From: an uncultured Roseobacter sp.
Lineage (GTDB): Bacteria > Pseudomonadota > Alphaproteobacteria > Rhodobacterales > Rhodobacteraceae
Assembly: GCF_947488185.1 (NCBI RefSeq)
Contig: NZ_CANKYM010000001.1
Span: 992,001-1,056,000 of the forward strand
Length of the DNA: 64,000 nt
Direction: 5' to 3'
The notes under the pieces are model-generated. The model made no database searches and was not told the DNA's origin. It saw only the letters and a list, made by a program, of their open reading frames with translations. How positions within the stretch are numbered: the first letter of the stretch is position 1; each line of letters begins with the position of its first letter. The translations under genes were made by a program, and so were the position numbers. This document shows positions 9,220 through 17,838 of this stretch, piece after piece.

Positions 9220-10560
9220 ATGCGGTTAAGATCGTTTTGCGCAGTTGCTTTGGCAACTGGATTGATGAGCACAAGCGTTGGAGCAGCGGGCACGGCACAA
9301 TCCTTGCGGCCGGTGTTGCGTCCGGCGGAGCAGCCGACGCGCGCGGCAGATCAGGTGACGGTTGTCGCCTCTGCGCTCCGTCCCAAGCTGCGCCCTGAGG
9401 CTGTAGCGCCGACCCTGACCCCAGCGACGCAGGTGGCGTCCAATCCAGGTTTCGAGCGTTGGATCAATAGTTTCGAAGGTCGTGCGCGGGCGCAGGGCAT
9501 TCGTGCCTCGACCCTGCAGGCGGCGTTTCGGGGTGTGCAATACGATCCCGATGTGATCCGCCGGGATCGCAATCAATCGGAGTTCACCAAGACGATCTGG
9601 GAGTATCTCGACAGTGCCGCGTCAGACACGCGAATCCAGAATGGCAAGGCGGCGCTGCGCAAGCACCGGCGCAAGCTGGACGCCATCGAGGCGCGTTTTG
9701 GGGTGGAAAAAGAGGTTGTGGTCGCCGTTTGGGGGTTGGAGAGCGCCTATGGCGAGTATCGCGGCTCGAACGATATCATCCAATCGCTGGCCACGCTGGC
9801 CTATGACGGGCGGCGCGGCGCGTTTTTCGAAGAACAGCTGATTGCCGCGCTGAAGATCCTGCAGAACGGCGACACCAGCCCGCGCAACATGACCGGCAGT
9901 TGGGCGGGGGCGATGGGACATACGCAATTCATCCCCACCTCCTACCTTGCTTACGCGGTGGATTTCACCGGAGACGGGCGGCGCGATATCTGGTCGGACG
10001 ATCCATCGGATGCGCTGGCGTCAACGGCGGCCTACCTCAAGCGTTTCGGTTGGGTCAAAGGCCAGCCCTGGGGCGTCGAGGTTCAGGTGCCGCGCGGGTT
10101 CAACTATGCCCAGGCCAGCCGCAAGATCACCAAGACGCCCGGGCAGTGGGCGCGGCTGGGTGTGGTCGATATGAGTGGTCGCGCGGTGCCCAACTATGGC
10201 AAGGCGTCGATCCTGCTGCCTGCGGGCGGGCAGGGGGCGGCCTTTATGATATTCAAGAATTTCAGTGTCATCGAGCGGTACAACACCGCAGATGCTTATG
10301 TGATTGGGGTTGGTCATCTGAGTGATCGGATCAAGGGCGGGCCTGAGATCAAGGCGAATTGGCCCCGTGGTGATCGGGCGTTGACCTTTGCGGAGCGCAA
10401 GGAGATGCAGCAGCGCCTGACACGGGCCGGGTTCAGCACGCAAGGGATTGACGGGCGGATCGGGCCAAAAACCATCGAGGCGGTGCGGGCCTATCAGCGC
10501 AGCCAGGGGTTAGTGCAGGACGGGTATGCTTCGTTGAGCCTGCTGAAACGTCTGCGGTAG
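9220..10560 (+). CDS. Lytic murein transglycosylase, MltB-type (GH103), with C-terminal peptidoglycan-binding domain
   Basis: Cleaves the MurNAc-GlcNAc bond of peptidoglycan with formation of 1,6-anhydroMurNAc, in the periplasm. The 446-residue product has a Sec signal peptide (about 1-23, ending VGAAG), a proline-rich linker (about 30-70), the GH103 catalytic domain (about 75-375) with Glu174 in WGLESAYGEY as the probable acid/base and the MTGSWAGAMGHTQF block, and a PG_binding_1 domain (about 390-446; GIDGRIGPKTIEAVRAYQ). No lipobox Cys is visible, so it is probably soluble rather than an MltB lipoprotein. It stands alone, downstream of the WYL regulator on the same strand. Confidence 0.9.
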   Translation: MRLRSFCAVALATGLMSTSVGAAGTAQSLRPVLRPAEQPTRAADQVTVVASALRPKLRPEAVAPTLTPATQVASNPGFERWINSFEGRARAQGIRASTLQAAFRGVQYDPDVIRRDRNQSEFTKTIWEYLDSAASDTRIQNGKAALRKHRRKLDAIEARFGVEKEVVVAVWGLESAYGEYRGSNDIIQSLATLAYDGRRGAFFEEQLIAALKILQNGDTSPRNMTGSWAGAMGHTQFIPTSYLAYAVDFTGDGRRDIWSDDPSDALASTAAYLKRFGWVKGQPWGVEVQVPRGFNYAQASRKITKTPGQWARLGVVDMSGRAVPNYGKASILLPAGGQGAAFMIFKNFSVIERYNTADAYVIGVGHLSDRIKGGPEIKANWPRGDRALTFAERKEMQQRLTRAGFSTQGIDGRIGPKTIEAVRAYQRSQGLVQDGYASLSLLKRLR

Positions 10561-10571
10561 AACGTGGCCGG

Positions 10572-10594
10572 GGCGCGGGATGGGACCCTGCGCC
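10572..10594. terminator. Possible hairpin in the convergent gap
   Basis: GGCGCGGG, loop, then CCC-T-GCGCC forms a GC-rich hairpin with one bulge between the transglycosylase gene and the convergent permease gene. No clean U-tract follows directly (an ATTTTT run appears about 15 bases on). It may end transcription from the plus strand; weak evidence. Confidence 0.35.
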
Positions 10595-10640
10595 TCCAGC
10601 GGGCATATTTTTGGAACAATGAAGGCTGTGTGGTTTTCGT

Positions 10641-11819
10641 TCAGGCGGGGGACATGCCGCGCAGGCGTTCGGAGCGGCGGCGCAGCAGTTCGACCACGGT
10701 CAGCAGAGCGATGGAGACGATCACGAGGATCGTGGCCACGGCGAGGATGGTCGGGCTGATCTGCTCGCGCAGGCCGGTGAACATCTGCCAGGGTAGTGTT
10801 TTCTGACCGGCGGAACCGACGAAGAGCACCACCACGACTTCATCAAAGCTGGTAATGAAGGCGAAGAGACCACCGGAGATGACACCCGGCAGGATCAGCG
10901 GCATCTGCACCCGGAAAAAGGTTGTGACCGGCCCGGCGCCCATATTGGCGGCTGCCCTTGTCAGCGAATTATCAAAGCCGACAAGCGTGGCGGTGACCGT
11001 GATGATGACAAAAGGAATACCCAAGGCGGCATGCGCCAGCACCACACCCATGTAGGTGCCTTGCAGGCCGATGCGGCTGTAGAAGAAGTACATGCCCGCG
11101 GCCGAGATGATCAGGGGCACGATCATCGGGGAGATCAGGATCGCCATAATGGCGCGACGGAAAGGCACGTGGGGCTGGCTGAGCCCGATGGCCGCGAGGG
11201 TACCGAAGCTGACGGAGAGCAGGGTCGCCATGGGGGCAATCCGCACCGAGTTTGCCAGTGCGCCCTGCCAATCGGAGTTGGTGAAGAAGTCTTCGTAGTG
11301 TTTCAGCGAATAGCCTGCGGGATCAAAGCGCAGCATTTCTGGTGTGAAGGTGAAGAAATCCTCGGCATTGAAGCTGAGTGGCATCACCACGAGGATGGGG
11401 GTGATCAAAAAGACCAGGATCGCGCCGCAGATTACGCGGAATGTGTAGTGCCAGAGCACCTGACCGGGCGTGAGATAGGGGGCGACATAGGCGCGGTATC
11501 GCCCCTCAAAGAGCCAGAAGGTGAACCAGCCAAAGAACCACCCGAAGAGCAGCCCGATGATGCCTGCGGCCAGTCCGCCCATCAAAAACCCGGCCACGGC
11601 AAACAAGGCGGTCAGTGCCCACCGCCCCGGTGCCTCGGCCTTGATGATTTGGGTCAGCAGAAAGGCAATGGCACCCAGAAGGATGGCGCCGCTGATGATG
11701 CCGATCAGGGAACTGCCCTGTGCGGTGCCGACAAGGAGACCGGCCACCGCGCCCGCTGCGGCGACAACGGGCACATAGAATGACACGGGCGTGCGGGAGA
11801 TGGGGGTCAATGCAGCCAT
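10641..11819 (-). CDS. ABC transporter permease, PotC-like, with extra N-terminal membrane segments
   Basis: Inner-membrane permease of a polyamine-type ABC importer. The last 260 or so residues are a standard PotC-type domain starting near FRVICGAILVFLITPILVV, with six membrane helices and the EAA-like loop (LTRAAANMGAGPVTTFFRV). The first 120 or so residues form an added hydrophobic module with about three further helices (VVAAAGAVAGLLVG, LIGIISGAILLGAIAFLL, GLAAGIIGLLFGWFFGW), so the protein is 392 residues rather than the usual 260-280. It lies two bases downstream of the other permease gene and is the last gene of this arm. The substrate is inferred only from family. Confidence 0.85.
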   Translation of the reverse strand: MAALTPISRTPVSFYVPVVAAAGAVAGLLVGTAQGSSLIGIISGAILLGAIAFLLTQIIKAEAPGRWALTALFAVAGFLMGGLAAGIIGLLFGWFFGWFTFWLFEGRYRAYVAPYLTPGQVLWHYTFRVICGAILVFLITPILVVMPLSFNAEDFFTFTPEMLRFDPAGYSLKHYEDFFTNSDWQGALANSVRIAPMATLLSVSFGTLAAIGLSQPHVPFRRAIMAILISPMIVPLIISAAGMYFFYSRIGLQGTYMGVVLAHAALGIPFVIITVTATLVGFDNSLTRAAANMGAGPVTTFFRVQMPLILPGVISGGLFAFITSFDEVVVVLFVGSAGQKTLPWQMFTGLREQISPTILAVATILVIVSIALLTVVELLRRRSERLRGMSPA

Positions 11820-11821
11820 GG

Positions 11822-13462
11822 TCAGCCTCCGAGCTTCACGTTATCGATGCCGACGATCCTGTCGTAGGCCCAGTAGAGGCCCAGCACGACTGCCAGCAGG
11901 ATTGCCCCAAGCGCGGCAGCCAGACCCCAATTCAAAGAGCTGGAGATGTGATAGGCGATCCGGTTGGAGATAAAGGTGCCCGTCGTCCCGCCCACAAGTT
12001 CCGGCGTGATGTAGTAACCGATGGAGAGGATGAAGACGAGGATCGAACCCGCGCCGATCCCCGGTACCGATTGGGGAAAATAGACGCGCCAGAAGGCTGT
12101 CCAATTCGTGGCGCCTAAGGATTTCGCCGCACGCAGGTAGCTGGGCGGGATGGTTTTCATCACCGAGTAGAGCGGTAGGATCATGAAGGGCAGTAAGATA
12201 TGGGTCATCGCGATGATCGTGCCGGTCTGATTGTTGATCAGCGCAAGGCGGCTGTCATCGGCAACCACGCCCAGCCAGACGAGCGTATCGTTGATCACGC
12301 CCTGCTGTTGCAGCATGACTTTCCAGGCGGAGGTGCGCACCAGCAGCGATGTCCAGAAGGGCAGGAGCACGAGGATCATCAGCAGGTTCGCCGTGCGCGC
12401 GGGCAGGTTGGCGAGGATCCAGGCCACCGGGTAGCCGAGCAATATGCAACTCCCGGTGATAACCAGCGACATGAACAGCGTGCGGATAAAGAGCTTGATG
12501 TAGAGCTGTTCGTTGTCAGGGCGCATCTCAGGCCCGTCGGGTGATTTCTTCATATCGACGGCGTTGAGGAAATAGCCCGAGGTGAAATCCGGGCTGTAGG
12601 TCTGGATCGTCTGCCAGACGTCAATGCTGTGCCAATCCTTGTCGATCTCCTCAAAGGCCGCCGGGTAGTCCACGGTCTCGAATGTGCCGACGGCGCCCAT
12701 CGCTTCCAGCAGTTCGGCAGAGCCAGGACCGCCATATCCCGAGACGTCCGGTTCTTGCATCAGGTCGGTGTAGAGCGCGGAATAGACCAGCGCCCAGGGG
12801 TCTTCCTTGGCGAGATTGTCTTCGTCTTCATTCTGGACGAAATCGGCAAATATCTCGAAGGTCGCCGCAGTTTGCGGCAGCAGGCCGTCGATTCCCTCGC
12901 GCAGCTCAAAGGCAGGCTGGCGGGTGTCTGATTTTTCATCCCACGCGGTCTGGTCAGCAAGCCAGCTGTCGCTGCCCATCAACGCATTCCAGTTTTCGCT
13001 GTCCTTCCAGAAGCCATCGAGGTCTTCGAACTGATCCTGATAGACCTCGCCCATATCCTCGACCTTGCGGCCCGATTTACGAAAGAGCGATGATACGCCG
13101 GTCAATTCGTAATTCAGACGCGAGCCGAGACGGGTATGCAGCTTGCGTTCCTGCGCGACGAAAATATCTGTGTACAGCGCCTCGAAGACCTCAGATGAAG
13201 GCAGTCCACCGGTATCACCGTCCCAATCCGCCAGCAGTGTGGTCGTGCGCGGCAGGGTGTCGGAGACAATCTGGTTCTCCACCGAGCGGAACAGCATATC
13301 TGCGATCGGCGCGATAAAGGTCACCAGCACAAAGATCAGCAGCGGCGCGATCAGCATCAGCGCACGTAGTTTTTGACGCCGCAGCGCCCGGTTGAGGCTG
13401 GATTTCAGCGTTGTGCCATCGGCGGCCATCATCGGGCCGGAGTTTTGCGTCGCATCTGTCAT
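11822..13462 (-). CDS. ABC transporter permease, PotB-like, with a ~265-residue extracytoplasmic insert
   Basis: Permease partner of the gene downstream. TM1 lies near residues 35-56 (LMLIAPLLIFVLVTFIAPI); the remaining five helices and the EAA loop (YLRAAKSLGATNWTAFWRV) start only near residue 322. Between them sits an acidic, soluble-looking stretch of about 265 residues with many Asp, Glu and Trp (FWKDSENWNALMGSDSWLAD). By the usual PotB topology this would face the periplasm. PotB is normally about 280-310 residues, against 546 here. The ATG at 13460-13462 directly abuts the stop of the DUF1330 gene, so the genes are co-translated. The insert is continuous in frame, with no sign of a fusion scar. 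Confidence 0.87.
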   Translation of the reverse strand: MTDATQNSGPMMAADGTTLKSSLNRALRRQKLRALMLIAPLLIFVLVTFIAPIADMLFRSVENQIVSDTLPRTTTLLADWDGDTGGLPSSEVFEALYTDIFVAQERKLHTRLGSRLNYELTGVSSLFRKSGRKVEDMGEVYQDQFEDLDGFWKDSENWNALMGSDSWLADQTAWDEKSDTRQPAFELREGIDGLLPQTAATFEIFADFVQNEDEDNLAKEDPWALVYSALYTDLMQEPDVSGYGGPGSAELLEAMGAVGTFETVDYPAAFEEIDKDWHSIDVWQTIQTYSPDFTSGYFLNAVDMKKSPDGPEMRPDNEQLYIKLFIRTLFMSLVITGSCILLGYPVAWILANLPARTANLLMILVLLPFWTSLLVRTSAWKVMLQQQGVINDTLVWLGVVADDSRLALINNQTGTIIAMTHILLPFMILPLYSVMKTIPPSYLRAAKSLGATNWTAFWRVYFPQSVPGIGAGSILVFILSIGYYITPELVGGTTGTFISNRIAYHISSSLNWGLAAALGAILLAVVLGLYWAYDRIVGIDNVKLGG

Positions 13463-13750
13463 TCAGGCACCTTCAACCACGATGATCGTGCTCTTTGCCG
13501 TGCGATGCCGGATTTTCATCACTTCCTGATAGGCGGGGTCGTTGTAGGCGGCTTTGGCAGCCTCATACGACGGGAATTCGATGACCACATGCCGCTCGTG
13601 GCTTTCACCCTCCATCACTTCCGACGGTCCGCCGCGGACGATGAAACGTCCTCCGAGCCCTTCCAGAATGGGCGTGTCCTTGATCACGTATTCCTTGTAG
13701 GCCTCCGGATCGGTGACGGTGATATGGCCGATGATGTAGCCTTTGGGCAT
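13463..13750 (-). CDS. DUF1330 family protein
   Basis: A 95-residue small alpha/beta protein of the DUF1330 family (ferredoxin-like dimeric alpha-beta barrel). It starts MPKGYIIGHITVTDPEAYKEY and carries HVVIEFPSYEAAKAAYNDPAYQ, both typical of the family. No catalytic function is established for DUF1330. It is embedded in the ABC operon: its stop abuts the permease start, and a stem-loop separates it from the binding-protein gene. It could handle a metabolite of the transported substrate, but that is only contextual inference. Confidence 0.88.
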   Translation of the reverse strand: MPKGYIIGHITVTDPEAYKEYVIKDTPILEGLGGRFIVRGGPSEVMEGESHERHVVIEFPSYEAAKAAYNDPAYQEVMKIRHRTAKSTIIVVEGA

Positions 13751-13770
13751 TGGTCTGTCCTTTTGATGTA

Positions 13771-13795
13771 GCAGGGGCCACTACGCGGCCCCTGC
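13771..13795 (-). promoter_or_regulatory. Stem-loop downstream of the binding-protein gene
   Basis: GCAGGGGCC, a seven-base loop, then GGCCCCTGC gives a perfect nine-pair GC-rich stem between the binding-protein gene (stop at 13821) and the DUF1330 gene. No U-tract follows on the minus strand, so it looks like an mRNA-protecting or partially attenuating hairpin, not a full terminator. Such hairpins often raise binding-protein levels over permease levels. Confidence 0.6.
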
Positions 13796-13820
13796 CTTGG
13801 ATATCAGTCCCTGAGAGGGG

Positions 13821-14927
13821 TTATTGTGCCAGCCACGCTTGGAATTTCGCGTCGATGTCGTCGCGATAGTCAGCCCAGAACTCGTAGTTGTAGAGGAACG
13901 TGTTCTGCGCGTTGTTGGGATCGGTTGGCATATGGGGTGCCATGTCGATACCCAGATCCGCGTGGGTGGAAACCAGCGGTGCCGACGACGCACGGGCCGG
14001 GCCATAGCTGATATACTTGGCCTGATCCGCCAGACGCTGCGTGTCTGTGGCGAAATAGATGTAGTCCAGCGCACGGGCCAGACGTTCCTCGCTCAGACCG
14101 GTTGGGATGATCCAGCCGTCCAGATCGAACACCTGCGCGTCCCAGAGCATAGCTACGGGTTGATTTTGCTCTTCGATCACCGAGAACAGACGACCATTGT
14201 AGGTCGAGCCCATCACGACTTCGCCGTCTGCCAGCAGCTGTGGCGTGTCGGCACCGGCAGACCACCAGATCACGTCATCCTTAATGGTGGCCAGTTTATC
14301 GAGCGCCTGTTGCTGGCCCTCGTCCGTTTCCAGCACGTCATAGACGTCGTCCTTGGCAACACCATCACAGAGCAGAGCCCATTCCATGTTGTTGATCGGG
14401 CGCTTTTCCAGCGAGCGCTTGCCGGGATAGGCATCTGTGTCGAAGATGGCGCAGACAGAGGTGGGCGGCGTGTCGCCAACCATATCCGTGCGGTAGCCGA
14501 AGGTCGTGGAATAGACGATCTGCGGGATAAAGCAGTCGGAGACCAGCAGGTCACCGAAGTCATCCTCGGCGGAGGTGCCGTCAGGCGCGGCCGCGAGATG
14601 CTCGTCCGGGTCGATCTCCATCGCCAGGCCCTCGTCGCACAGACGGATGGCGTCGGCGGCAACCACGTCAACCACGTCCCATGTGACGTTGCCTGCTTCG
14701 TTCATCGCGCGCAGCTTGGCCACGGCTTCGGCAGAGGATTCGTCGTTGATGATGTTGATGCCGGTCTTTTCCATGTACGGATTGTGATAGGCTTGTTGCT
14801 GCGAATTGGAGTAGGCGCCACCCCAGCTGACAATTGTCATTTCATTGGCCATGTGGCCGTCAGCTGTGGCCATGCCGGCTGCAACTGTCAGCGCGGTAGA
14901 TGCCAAAAGCGTCTTGGTCAGTTTCAT
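13821..14927 (-). CDS. ABC transporter substrate-binding protein, PotD/PotF-like
   Basis: Periplasmic binding protein of a polyamine-type importer (extracellular solute-binding family 1). The 368-residue product has a signal peptide MKLTKTLLASTALTVAAG with cleavage near ATA-DGH. The mature part starts with TIVSWGGAYSNSQQQAY, as in many alphaproteobacterial family-1 binding proteins. Chosen start: the ATG at 14925-14927, preceded by GGGAG; an upstream in-frame start would add 16 residues ahead of the signal peptide. It is followed by a strong hairpin, then DUF1330 and the permeases. The ligand cannot be assigned from sequence; polyamine or a related amine is likely from neighbours. Confidence 0.87.
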   Translation of the reverse strand: MKLTKTLLASTALTVAAGMATADGHMANEMTIVSWGGAYSNSQQQAYHNPYMEKTGINIINDESSAEAVAKLRAMNEAGNVTWDVVDVVAADAIRLCDEGLAMEIDPDEHLAAAPDGTSAEDDFGDLLVSDCFIPQIVYSTTFGYRTDMVGDTPPTSVCAIFDTDAYPGKRSLEKRPINNMEWALLCDGVAKDDVYDVLETDEGQQQALDKLATIKDDVIWWSAGADTPQLLADGEVVMGSTYNGRLFSVIEEQNQPVAMLWDAQVFDLDGWIIPTGLSEERLARALDYIYFATDTQRLADQAKYISYGPARASSAPLVSTHADLGIDMAPHMPTDPNNAQNTFLYNYEFWADYRDDIDAKFQAWLAQ

Positions 14928-15044
14928 TATAGTCTCCCAATTATATGCCCGTTTGGGTCTTGAGGCAGGTGGCAACGGGCTTGGCCTCCGCCTCTGTCAG
15001 ATCGTGCCCGTTGCCCGGACACGACAGGTCGTACATCTCAGCCT

Positions 15045-16145
15045 TCAGGCGTCCAATGCACGGCAATCTTGTGGCAGCCAGCCGATTTCGATCTGCTGAC
15101 CAGGGGTGAGCCGCTGCACGTCGGGTGCATTACGGGTCTTGATGATGAACTCGTCGGTGCCCGCGACGCGCAGGCGTGTGCGGAAGATGTCGCCCATGTA
15201 AATGAATTCCAGCACTTCGGCCTTCAGCGTATGGGCATCCTCGCTCAGACGGTCCTTGTTGTACTCCACCCGCTCCGGTCGGATTGACACACGTGTGCGC
15301 TCCCCCGCCGCCGCGACATTCACGGGCTGTGCGTCAATCAATTCACCGCTGTCCAACTCGATGAGCGCCGTCCCGCCCTTGATTTCCTTGACTGTGCCCT
15401 CGAGCGTGTTGTTCTCGCCGATGAACTGCGCCACGAAGCTGTTTTCAGGCTCTTCATAGAGCTTGTCGGGCGGGGCCAGCTGCTGAATGCGGCCATCGTC
15501 AAAGACGGCAACGCGGTCGGACATGGTCAGCGCTTCGGTCTGGTCGTGTGTCACGTAGACGACGGTGATCCCCAGATCATGCGCCAGCTTGGTAATCTCG
15601 AATTGCAAGGTTTCCCGCAGTTGCTTGTCCAGAGCGCCCAGCGGTTCGTCCATCAGCACCAGTTCAGGTTCAAAAACCAGCGCGCGCGCCAGAGCGATCC
15701 GCTGCTGCTGGCCACCCGAAAGTTGCGAGGGGCGGCGTCCGGCAAAATCGCCCATCTGCACCATGCCGAGCGCGCGGGTTACCTTTGCCTCGCGGTCCGG
15801 TTTGCTCATCTTGCGCACTTCCAGCGGGAAAGAGAGATTTTCAGCCACGGTCATATGCGGAAACAGCGCGTAGTTCTGAAACACCATGCCGATGCCCCGC
15901 TTGTGCGGTGGTATGTTGTTGATCGACACCCCATCCAGACGAATATCGCCGTGGGTGGCGGTCTCAAATCCTGCCAGCATCATCAGACAGGTCGTCTTTC
16001 CGGACCCCGAGGGGCCAAGCATCGTCAGGAATTCACCTTTGGGCATCGAGAGGTTGAGGTCTTTGACAACGAGATTTTCGCCATCATAACTTTTTTGCAC
16101 GCGTTCGAATTCGACGAACGCGTCTGCATTGCTAGTGTCGGCCAA
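15045..16145 (-). CDS. ABC transporter ATP-binding protein, PotA-like
   Basis: ATPase subunit that drives the minus-strand importer. It shows Walker A GPSGSGKTT, signature LSGGQQQR, Walker B LVLMDEPLGALD, the H-loop (VTHDQTEA) and a C-terminal TOBE domain (about 280-366) typical of PotA/CysA-type subunits. I chose the TTG at 16143-16145 as start because GGGGAG lies seven bases before it and the product then begins with the usual N-terminal strand soon after; an upstream in-frame ATG at 16223 would add 26 residues unlike the family. It lies between the aminotransferase and binding-protein genes on the same strand. Confidence 0.88.
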   Translation of the reverse strand: MADTSNADAFVEFERVQKSYDGENLVVKDLNLSMPKGEFLTMLGPSGSGKTTCLMMLAGFETATHGDIRLDGVSINNIPPHKRGIGMVFQNYALFPHMTVAENLSFPLEVRKMSKPDREAKVTRALGMVQMGDFAGRRPSQLSGGQQQRIALARALVFEPELVLMDEPLGALDKQLRETLQFEITKLAHDLGITVVYVTHDQTEALTMSDRVAVFDDGRIQQLAPPDKLYEEPENSFVAQFIGENNTLEGTVKEIKGGTALIELDSGELIDAQPVNVAAAGERTRVSIRPERVEYNKDRLSEDAHTLKAEVLEFIYMGDIFRTRLRVAGTDEFIIKTRNAPDVQRLTPGQQIEIGWLPQDCRALDA

Positions 16146-16371
16146 GAGTGGCTCCCCATTGTGTCCGGCGGTTTTCCGCACTGATTGCCGCAAATCTAAC
16201 ACGAAGCAACCGATCAGGTGCAAGCGCTTAACTGACAGCTAGCGGTATCATTCCTGATTCAAGGCGATTTGACTGAATGTAGCGCTGGTATTGCGCCGAC
16301 GTACTGTGAATTTCCGCAATAGTGACAAAATTTCCGGCCAAGCCGCGGTGCAGCGAATCAAGTCAACGGTT

Positions 16372-17769
16372 TCAGGATGCCGACTTGAGCATGTCCTGTT
16401 CTTTCAATTGCGCATAGGTTTCGTCCAGCGCGGTTCGCGCGCGGGTCATGAAAACATCGATATCCTCGGGCTCGATGATCAACGGAGGCGAGATGATCAT
16501 CCGGTCGCCGACATGACGCATGACCAGGTTGTTCGCAAAACACCGCTCGCGGCACATGTACCCTACGGTCCCCGCGTCGGCCGCGAATTTCGCGCGGCTT
16601 TCCTTATGCGGGGTCAGGGGCAGCGACGCCATCATCCCCTTGATCGACAGCCCTCCGACCAACGGGTGCTCGGCCAGCTTTTCAAGACCTGCCCTGAGCG
16701 CAGGCGCGCCAACGGTTCGAACACGTTCGATGATGTCTTCTTCCTGCAGAATACGCAGGTTCTCCATCGCCACGGCGGCGGCGACCGGATGGCCGGAATA
16801 GGTATAGCCGTGATTGAATTCGGTGGCGCTGATCACCTCGGCAACCTCGTCACAGACGATCGATCCGCCGATCGGCTGGTAGCCGGAACTCAATCCCTTG
16901 GCGATGGTCATGATGTGCGGGCGGATACCCATGGTCTGGCTGCCGAACCAGTTGCCGGTGCGTCCAAAGCCACAGATCACTTCGTCGGCGATCAGAAGGA
17001 TATCGTAGGCGTCGCAGATACGCTGGATTTCCGGCCAGTAGCTCTCGGGCGGGACGATAACGCCACCTGCGCCCTGAACCGGCTCGGCGATGAAGGCGGC
17101 AACCTTGTCCTCGCCGAGTTCTATAATTTTGGCCTCAAGCTCCTGCGCGCGGGCCAGGCCGAACGCTTCTGGCGTCATATCACCGCCTTCGGCCCACCAG
17201 TCGGGCTGGTTGATGTGGTGGATACCGGGGATTGGCATGCCGCCCTGCGCGTGCATATAGTTCATGCCACCGAGCGACCCGGACCCGACAGACGATCCGT
17301 GGTAGGCATTCTTGCGGCTGATGATATGGCTCTTGCCGGGTTTGCCTTTCTCCGCCCAGTAGGTGCGGACCATGCGGATGTTTGTGTCGTTTGCCTCTGA
17401 TCCCGATCCGGCAAAGAACACATGGTTCAACCCCTCTGGTGCCAGCTTGGCGATTTCCTGCGCCAGGGCGATGGCCGGAACATGGGTCGTCATGAAGAAT
17501 GTGTTGTAATAGGGCAGCTCCATCATCTGGCGGGCCGCCACCTCGGCCATTTCCTTGCGCCCGTAGCCGATGTTTACACACCACAGGCCGGCCATGCCAT
17601 CGAGGATCTGATTGCCTTCGCTATCCGTCAGGTAAACGCCCTTTGCCCGCGTGATGACCCGCGCCCCTTTGTCCGCCAGCTCGTCATTCGTGGTGAAAGG
17701 ATGCATATGGTGTGCTGCATCCAGCGCCTGAAGCTCCGCCGTGGGCATGTGGTTGGTGATTGCGGACAT
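16372..17769 (-). CDS. Class III (omega) aminotransferase, putrescine/diamine type
   Basis: PLP-dependent enzyme that moves an amino group from an amine or omega-amino acid to a keto acid such as pyruvate. The 465 residues match the SpuC/omega-aminotransferase group: GLWCVNIGYGRKEMAE near the N-terminus, FFAGSGSEANDTNIR (phosphate-binding region), the Asp-containing LLIADEVICGFGRTG, and the Schiff-base Lys in IAKGLSSGYQP. The cluster of polyamine-type transporters and an amine oxidase points to putrescine or a derivative as substrate, but beta-alanine or taurine cannot be excluded. Co-directional with the regulator gene upstream (69-bp gap) and the ATPase gene downstream. Confidence 0.88.
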   Translation of the reverse strand: MSAITNHMPTAELQALDAAHHMHPFTTNDELADKGARVITRAKGVYLTDSEGNQILDGMAGLWCVNIGYGRKEMAEVAARQMMELPYYNTFFMTTHVPAIALAQEIAKLAPEGLNHVFFAGSGSEANDTNIRMVRTYWAEKGKPGKSHIISRKNAYHGSSVGSGSLGGMNYMHAQGGMPIPGIHHINQPDWWAEGGDMTPEAFGLARAQELEAKIIELGEDKVAAFIAEPVQGAGGVIVPPESYWPEIQRICDAYDILLIADEVICGFGRTGNWFGSQTMGIRPHIMTIAKGLSSGYQPIGGSIVCDEVAEVISATEFNHGYTYSGHPVAAAVAMENLRILQEEDIIERVRTVGAPALRAGLEKLAEHPLVGGLSIKGMMASLPLTPHKESRAKFAADAGTVGYMCRERCFANNLVMRHVGDRMIISPPLIIEPEDIDVFMTRARTALDETYAQLKEQDMLKSAS

Positions 17770-17838
17770 GGGGCACCTGTCAGTTGGAGAGTGTGGCGTG
17801 TGGCCGGTGCGGGCAGAATATGATCAAATTATCCAGAG

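Noticed and set aside
13824..14963. Plus-strand open frame (379 codons) opposite the substrate-binding protein
   Set aside because: Reverse-strand shadow; the minus-strand frame has a signal peptide and family motifs.
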